Source of the DNA: Amaurobius ferox
Lineage: Eukaryota; Arthropoda; Arachnida; Araneae; Amaurobiidae
Assembly (NCBI GenBank): GCA_951213105.1
Contig: OX578142.1
Coordinates: 3,302,649-3,366,648 of the forward strand
DNA length: 64,000 nucleotides
Direction of reading: 5' to 3'
Shown one piece after another: positions 58,752-64,000 of this stretch. The notes below the pieces were generated by a model. It was given only the letters and a program-made list of their open reading frames with translations, searched no databases and was not told the DNA's origin. Position numbers and translations under genes: made by a program. Each line of letters starts with the position of its first letter. Position 1 is the first letter of the stretch.

Positions 58752-59524
58752 GGCCTGATGGAAAATGCTTGAAACAAGCTACTGTGTATCGAGGTATCGA
58801 CCCTGTGAATCATTTTCTTAACAACTTGATAATGGAGAAACAGTATCTTGGAGAAAAATTACGTTATGTTAAACCACTGCGAATGACTAAAGAGAATGAA
58901 GTTGACTTTGAAAGAGCTACCCATTGCAACGTGTGCCATCGTGAACTGAAAACAGATCGTGTGCGTGATCACAATCACGTGACTGGAGCCTATAGAGGTG
59001 CCCTGCATAATGCCTGTAATCTTAACTATAGACAAAGTATTAATATTCCTGTAGTGTTTCATCATTTAAAAAATTATGACTCTCATCATATTATGCTGAG
59101 TTTTGGGAAATTGCAAGACCATAAAATTGATGTGATTGCCACTAATATTGAAAAATACATATCTTTTAAGATTTCAAAGAAAGAGGGGCCCCGTGTCTGT
59201 TTACAATTTATTGATAGCCTACAGTTTCTGAATGCTTCCCTGGAAAAGCTAGTTTCTAATTTAGACTTGAGTGAATTTTATATTCTCAGAGAACATTTCC
59301 CTGATATAGTACAACAGAATGCTCTTATTAGGAAAGGAGTATACCCCTATAGCTATATGACATCCTTTCAAAAATTTGATGAAAATGTGCTCCCTCCCCC
59401 TTCTGCATTTCATAATGATATTAAAGGCGAAGATATTAAGAGTGAAGATTATCGGCATGCCCAAACTGTATGGGATACCTTTAACATAAAGAACTTGGGA
59501 GAATATCACGACCTGTATGTGTAA
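58724..59524 (+). pseudogene. DNA polymerase B, second part (endonuclease VII-like motif, Exo II)
   Basis: It continues from the frameshift. HCNVCHRELKTDRVRDHNHV followed by TGAYRGALHNACNLNYR is a C-x2-C ... D-H-x-H ... H-x2-C zinc/HNH module like recombination endonuclease VII, which is commonly embedded in Polinton-type polymerases. Exo II is FHHLKNYDSHHIM. Then come ISFKISKKEG, LQFIDSLQFLNASLEKLVSN and RKGVYPYSYMTSF. The part ends with a TAA (59522-59524) inside the Exo III motif (EYHDLYV*TDVLLLADVF), where AAA would code Lys. The frame is the same on both sides, so this is a plain nonsense mutation. Confidence 0.92.
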
Positions 59525-60940
59525 ACAGATGTGCTACTGTTAGCCGATGTATTTGAGAATTTTCGAAAAATTTGCAAGAAGAACAATGATTTAGATGCTG
59601 CCCATATGATGACCGCCCCTGGATTGGCTTGGCAGGCCTCTTTAAAAATGACTGAGCAAACCCTAGAACTACTCACAGATGAAAATATGCTACTGTTTAT
59701 AGAACGTGGAATCCGCGGTGGCATATGTATGATAAGTCAGCGTAGATCCGAGGCTAATAATCGTTATTTGGAAAATTACGATTCTACTAAGCCTGATAAG
59801 CACATTATCTATCTTGATGCCAATAACCTATATGGTTGGGCCATGTCTCAACCACTGCCCTATGGTGGCTTTGAATGGATATATACAGAAAATTTGAATG
59901 AATCCTGGATAATGAGTCTAAAGGATAATACCCAAGAGGGGTATATATTTGAAGTGGATCTGGAGTATCCTGAATCCTTACATGATTATCATAATGAATA
60001 CCCTCTAGCCCCTGAAAAGGTGAAGATTGAACGAGAAATGCTCTCCCCCTATGCTGAACGACTGGTTCAACAGTTACATCATGGACATTTTGTTAGTACT
60101 ATGAAATTGGTACCCAATCTGCATGACAAGAAACATTATATTGTTCACTATCGTAACCTTCAACTATACCTATCATTAGGTTTAAGACTCAAGAAAATTC
60201 ACAAGGCCTTAAAATTTAATCAGAAGCCTTGGTTGGAGAAATACATCCAATTTAACACAGAAGAAAGAAAGAAGGCAAAGACTAATTTTGAGAAAGACTT
60301 TTTTAAATTGCTTAATAACGCTGTGTTTGGAAAAACGATGGAGAATCTTCGAAATCGAGTAGATATTGAACTAGTGAATTCTTCAAAGCGGGCCCTGAAG
60401 GTGGTGGCATCCCTAGCTTATAGAGCTAGCCGGATTTTTAGCGAAGATCTGGTGGGTGTTGAACTTGTAAAGAGTTGCATTTTAATGAATCGGCCTATAT
60501 ACGTTGGCTTTGCTATCTTGGAGTTATCTAAACTCCTGATGTATGAGTTTCATTATAAACATATTAAAAGCCAATATGGTGAAAAAGCTTCGCTTCTCTT
60601 CACCGATACTGATTCATTGGCTTATGAAATCCAAACTGTTGATATTTATGAAGATATGAACCAGCATAAACACTTGTATGATTTTTCTGACTATCCCAAG
60701 GATCATCCCCTCTTCAGTGAAGACAATAAAAAACGTATTGGATATTTTAAAGATGAACTGAATTCAACCCCCATTCAAGAGTTTATAGGACTTAGACCTA
60801 AAATGTACTCTATTCTATCAGCTGCTGGAGAACAGAAAAGAGCTAAAGGCGTTTCTACACATGTGGTTGCACGGAAAATTACACACAGTGACTATAGACA
60901 ATGCTTGTTGAGTGTTAGACCTACCATGGAAGTGTTAGAA
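59525..60940 (+). pseudogene. DNA polymerase B, third part (catalytic palm)
   Basis: It follows the stop in frame: TDVLLLADVFENFRKICKKN, MTAPGLAWQASLKMTEQTLE, FIERGIRGGICMISQRR. Polymerase motif A is IIYLDANNLYGWAMSQPLP (first catalytic Asp). Motif B is FFKLLNNAVFGKTMENLR. Motif C is LLFTDTDSLAYEI (DTD, second catalytic Asp). Near the end are IGLRPKMYSI (KxY-like) and KGVSTHVVARKITHSDYRQC. The protein-primed family B layout and these words match Polinton/Maverick and related adintovirus-like polymerases; this comes from family knowledge, not a search. Homology breaks at about 60940, where an insertion begins. Confidence 0.94.
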
Positions 60941-61440
60941 ATAAATGATCTCTCCTCGCTACGAAAGACAGACAAATCCGAAAACACTGACTCTCGCCTT
61001 TCAGCCAGAAAAGGAATGTGTTTACATCGTGTGATCTGCGCGCGCATCATAAGACACTACCGGTACACTTACGAACTGAAGTTCTGCTCTGTGTTGTTGA
61101 TGTTTCGAATGATGTCGGAGCAAAATGCTTGTTTCTTTTCTATGTAATTTTAAATGCAGAATCTAATTAAATAATATTTTTTCTTTCAATCAAGCGCAAT
61201 TATTCCAGACATCAAGATGGTAACCAAACACAATAAAATGATATTTCATTTAAGACTTTAGGGGAAATGAAGTCCAATTGCCCTACGCCCTTCGCTCAGA
61301 AAGGTAAGCATTTTACCTTATTATAATTATGCTGTTTATAAAGAAAAATGATAGTAACATATTTTTCATTAGTGAGGCAGAGTGCCATTACCTATGCACA
61401 ACCGAGCTCCTATATTTTTATCAGGAAGAACAGATTAGAA
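60941..61440. other. Candidate 500-bp insertion near the polymerase C-terminus
   Basis: Polymerase-like coding stops at ...ATGGAAGTGTTAGAA (60935-60940) and typical C-terminal sequence resumes after a second TTAGAA (61435-61440). This suggests an insertion with a 6-bp target duplication. The interval has no recognised protein. An intron is an alternative (AAAGGTAAGC near 61300 and TTTTTCATTAG near 61370 look like splice sites), but the flanks then would not join cleanly. Confidence 0.45.
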
Positions 61441-61574
61441 TTGATAGTAGCCATCATAAACTATTCACTGTATGCCAGAACAAGGTGGCTTTGTCACCCA
61501 TTGATGATAAAAGATGTTTACTCGAGGACGGCATTACAAGTTATGCCTACGGACACTTTAAAATAAAAAAATAA
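61437..61574 (+). pseudogene. DNA polymerase B C-terminus
   Basis: In a different frame from the palm the peptide reads RIDSSHHKLFTVCQNKVAL then SPIDDKRCLLEDGITSYAYG and ends GHFKIKK, stop 61572-61574. 'K.AL.P.DDKR....DG...YGH..I' is the standard end of Polinton-type polymerases, so this is the genuine C-terminus displaced by the insertion at 60941-61440. A one-base indel must also exist at or near the junction. Confidence 0.85.
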
Positions 61575-61849
61575 AAAATAAAAGGAAGAAGAGAAAGAAG
61601 GAAAAAAAATATGAAAAGAAAAAAATAGAGATTGTGGCGGTGTATCCTATACACCGGGTGGAGGTGGGACCACAATTAAAAAAATAATATATTTTTCTAA
61701 CAGCATCTAATTTCTTAAAGAGACATTACTGCATTTGGATAGTTGAAAACAAGTATCCAAGACTGGTTGGGGAAACACACCCCTTAAACTCCCGAGATTC
61801 TCGAGATTCCCATACACCCAATTCACGCGATTCTGCTACTTTGAAAACA
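61575..61849. other. Non-coding stretch downstream of the polymerase
   Basis: A-rich 3' flank with repeated AATAAA-like words at about 61563-61580, plausible polyadenylation signals. A small hairpin GGTGTATCCTATACACC lies near 61640. Confidence 0.45.
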
Positions 61850-62345
61850 CGCTTTTTTATCACATTTTTGTAAAAAACACACATTTTTGTTGTTTTTTTA
61901 CGTTTTTGCAACATTTTGTGCGAAATGTTAATTTTTCCCATTACCACATTTTTAGTGACATTTTTGTAAAAGCGCACATTTTTTTGTAAAAAAATTACAA
62001 AAGTGCGAAAACCCATGTTAATTCCCATAGGGAAATTGGCATTTTGAAAAAAAATCGCAAAATGTTAATTTTGCCCATTACCACATTTTTTGTTACTTTT
62101 TTACGTTTTTGAGACATTTTGTGCAAAAAGTTAATTTTTCCCATTACCACATTTTTTGAAAAAAAATGACAAAAGTGTGAAAACCCATGTTAATTCCCAT
62201 AGAGAAATTAACATTTTTAAAAAAAAGGTGCAAAATGTTAATTTTGCCCATTACCACATTTTTTGTTACTTTTTTACGGTTTTGGAACATTTTAACAAAA
62301 TGTTAATTTTTCCCATTACCCCTTTTATAAAATAAAAATTATAAA
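61850..62345. repeat. Degenerate tandem repeat with GTTAATTTT(T/G)CCCATTACCACA core
   Basis: The core recurs at about 61926, 62064, 62131, 62237 and 62303, usually followed by TTTTTTGTTACTTTTTTACG and a GCGAAAACCCATGTTAATTCC segment. The copies are diverged and T-rich, without coding frames. Confidence 0.75.
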
Positions 62346-62639
62346 AGTAGAAAACTTACATTTGCGAAATTTTGTTACTAAAAACAAAAAAAAAGAAAAA
62401 ACAATATACGTCATAAACTACACTCTCTTCTGTGACGTCACATTATGGAACTGTGCTGCCTCACACCGACTTTTGAGAACCCCTATGTTAAAGCATGGGA
62501 CTTTACCACCGCCTCTGTTGATGCACTCATTTTCTGGCCTTGGAGGGTTCCCCATGTTAAAGTATAGGGTTCACCGCCTCTGAAATGGCGCAGAACTCTC
62601 CCTATTCCCCTACTAACGCACAAGCGACTTATCACCCGA

Positions 62640-63890
62640 AATTTGTGAAATTCGGTCCCTTAGTTTTTCAGCTAGAGTGGATAGAGGCCATTTTGCAGAA
62701 AAGGCGGGTTTTTTTATTTCGAATCGTACTAAAAACTAATCAGCACCAGGGTCACACCCAAACGACTTACCTAGCAAATTTTATGAAATTCGGCCTATTA
62801 GTTTTTGAGTTAGAGTGTATACATACATTGCACAGACACAGACAGACACACACACAGACGTCAAGCTAAAAATAGTTTTTTCGTATTCTAGAGGTCTCGA
62901 AACGCGTAAATCCGTCGAAAACTCGAGTTGCGATTTTCGGCATGATTCCAATACTTTCCCTATACATTACCATGTATTGCAGGAACAGTAAAAATCTGAT
63001 GTGGGCAGCACATGATTTTCCCTGCAGACTCAAATTCATATTTTCTTTGTTTTTTTAATAATTCATTAGATTGAGTTTAATTGAACCAAATAACACTAAA
63101 TTTGCATTTTTAATTCAATTTTTGTTTTTATTGGTAATTGGATATTTTTCCGAAATCGGCATAACAAAAATGCAAGAAATCTCAAATATCTTGAGAACGG
63201 TTAGTCCAAAAGTATAATGGAGTGTGTTATATTATTTTCCTCTTCAAAAATTGCGTGTAAAATAAGAATTTAATTGATACATTTCAGCATACACTACTTA
63301 GTCTTTTTTTTTCAGATTTTGGCGGGCCATTTTGTAAAACAAGGCAGGCTTCTTTTCCAAATCGTACCAAAATCTAATCAGCACCAGAATATCTAGCAAG
63401 TAACTTATGTACCAAATTTTGTGAAATTTGGTCAATTAGTATTTTAGCTAGAGTGGATACATGAAATTTTTGCGGGACATTTCGTAAAATAAGGCGGGTT
63501 CTTCTTTTCCGAATCGTACCAAATTCTAATCAGCACCCGAGTATCAGCAAGTAACTTATCTACCAAATTTTGTGTAATTTGGTCAATTAGTATTTTAGCT
63601 AGAGCGGATAAATGAAATTTTTACGGGCCATTTCGCAAAAAAAGGCGGGTTCTGTTTTTACGAATCGTACCACAAACAGACACACACACAGACGTCACGC
63701 TAAAAATAGTTTTTTCCTATTCTAGAGGTCTCGAAACGTGTAGATCCGTCGAAAACTCGAGTTGCGATTTTCGACATGATTCCAATACTTTCCCTATACA
63801 TTACCATGTATTGCAGGGAAAGTAAAAATCTGATGTGGGCAGCATATGACTTTCCCTGCAGACTTATATTCACGTTCTCTTTATTTTAAT
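62640..63890. repeat. Two diverged repeat blocks, about 830 bp apart
   Basis: The word GAAATT(C/T)GGTC..TTAGT(A/T)TTT..AGCTAGAGTGGATA recurs near 62655, 62785, 63425 and 63575. It is usually followed by GGCCATTTTGCA-AAAAGGCGGGTT and CGAATCGTAC. Each block ends with CACACACAGACGTCA, then CTAGAGGTCTCGAAACG and GATTCCAATACTTTCCCTA (62872-63000 and 63705-63850). This last part is also found inverted at 33719-33842. ACTTTCCCT and AGGGAAAGT inside it form an inverted pair. No gene recognised to the window end. Confidence 0.75.
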
Positions 63891-64000
63891 TACATTTAAT
63901 TCACTTTTAATTCAATTTTCGTTCTCATTTGATAACTGGACTTCATTTCAAAGGTGGCGTAGAGAAAATACGAAAAACTAAAATATCTCAAATATCTCGA

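Overview
The window is transposon-rich, AT-rich eukaryotic DNA, most likely from an arthropod. The evidence is a spliced gene, Tc1/mariner, hAT and piggyBac-type DNA transposons, a Ty3/Gypsy LTR retrotransposon, two SINEs (one 5S rRNA-derived, one tRNA-derived) and long satellite arrays. A chelicerate or other non-model arthropod is plausible, but the sequence does not settle the species. No conventional host protein-coding gene is evident.

Layout. (1) 1-20554: tandem satellite of 22 units, 17 long (about 1111 bp, variants of 1110 and 1100) and 5 short (421 bp). Each long unit carries a ~180-bp GC-rich near-palindrome; the short units all lack it through one shared 690-bp deletion. The array ends inside a purine-rich part of the unit, which runs into ~680 bp of almost pure purine (to 21227) and then a 45-bp minisatellite. 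(2) 21.3-33.7 kb: non-coding DNA with decayed non-LTR fragments and three dead Tc1 transposases. The third carries a 5S-rRNA-headed SINE. (3) 33.7-35.7 kb: an orphan cluster of textbook heat-shock elements with a TATA-like box and no gene behind it. (4) 35720-42011: a mariner-like element with 308-bp terminal inverted repeats. It was broken by a hAT element and a tRNA-headed SINE, and a 385-bp piece of its transposase is tandemly amplified four times. (5) 43.06-43.59 kb: a MITE-like element.

(6) 44327-61574: the main gene, a decayed Polinton/Maverick-type family B DNA polymerase with four N-terminal C2H2 zinc fingers and an embedded endonuclease VII-like zinc/HNH motif. Exon 1 (44327-44419) and exon 2 (from 57267) are separated by an intron that was originally about 300 bp and now holds a complete 12.5-kb Ty3/Gypsy element (44658-57204, minus strand, TSD CATTG). 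One LTR of that element is itself interrupted by a piggyBac-type MITE at TTAA; the other LTR preserves the empty site. The polymerase keeps recognisable exonuclease and polymerase motifs but has a frameshift, an in-frame stop and a ~500-bp insertion near its C-terminus. (7) 61.6-64.0 kb: degenerate non-coding repeats.

The window reads as a layered record of insertions. The satellite architecture, the zinc-finger polymerase with its transposon-filled intron, the amplified transposase segment and the isolated heat-shock control region are the parts most worth follow-up.
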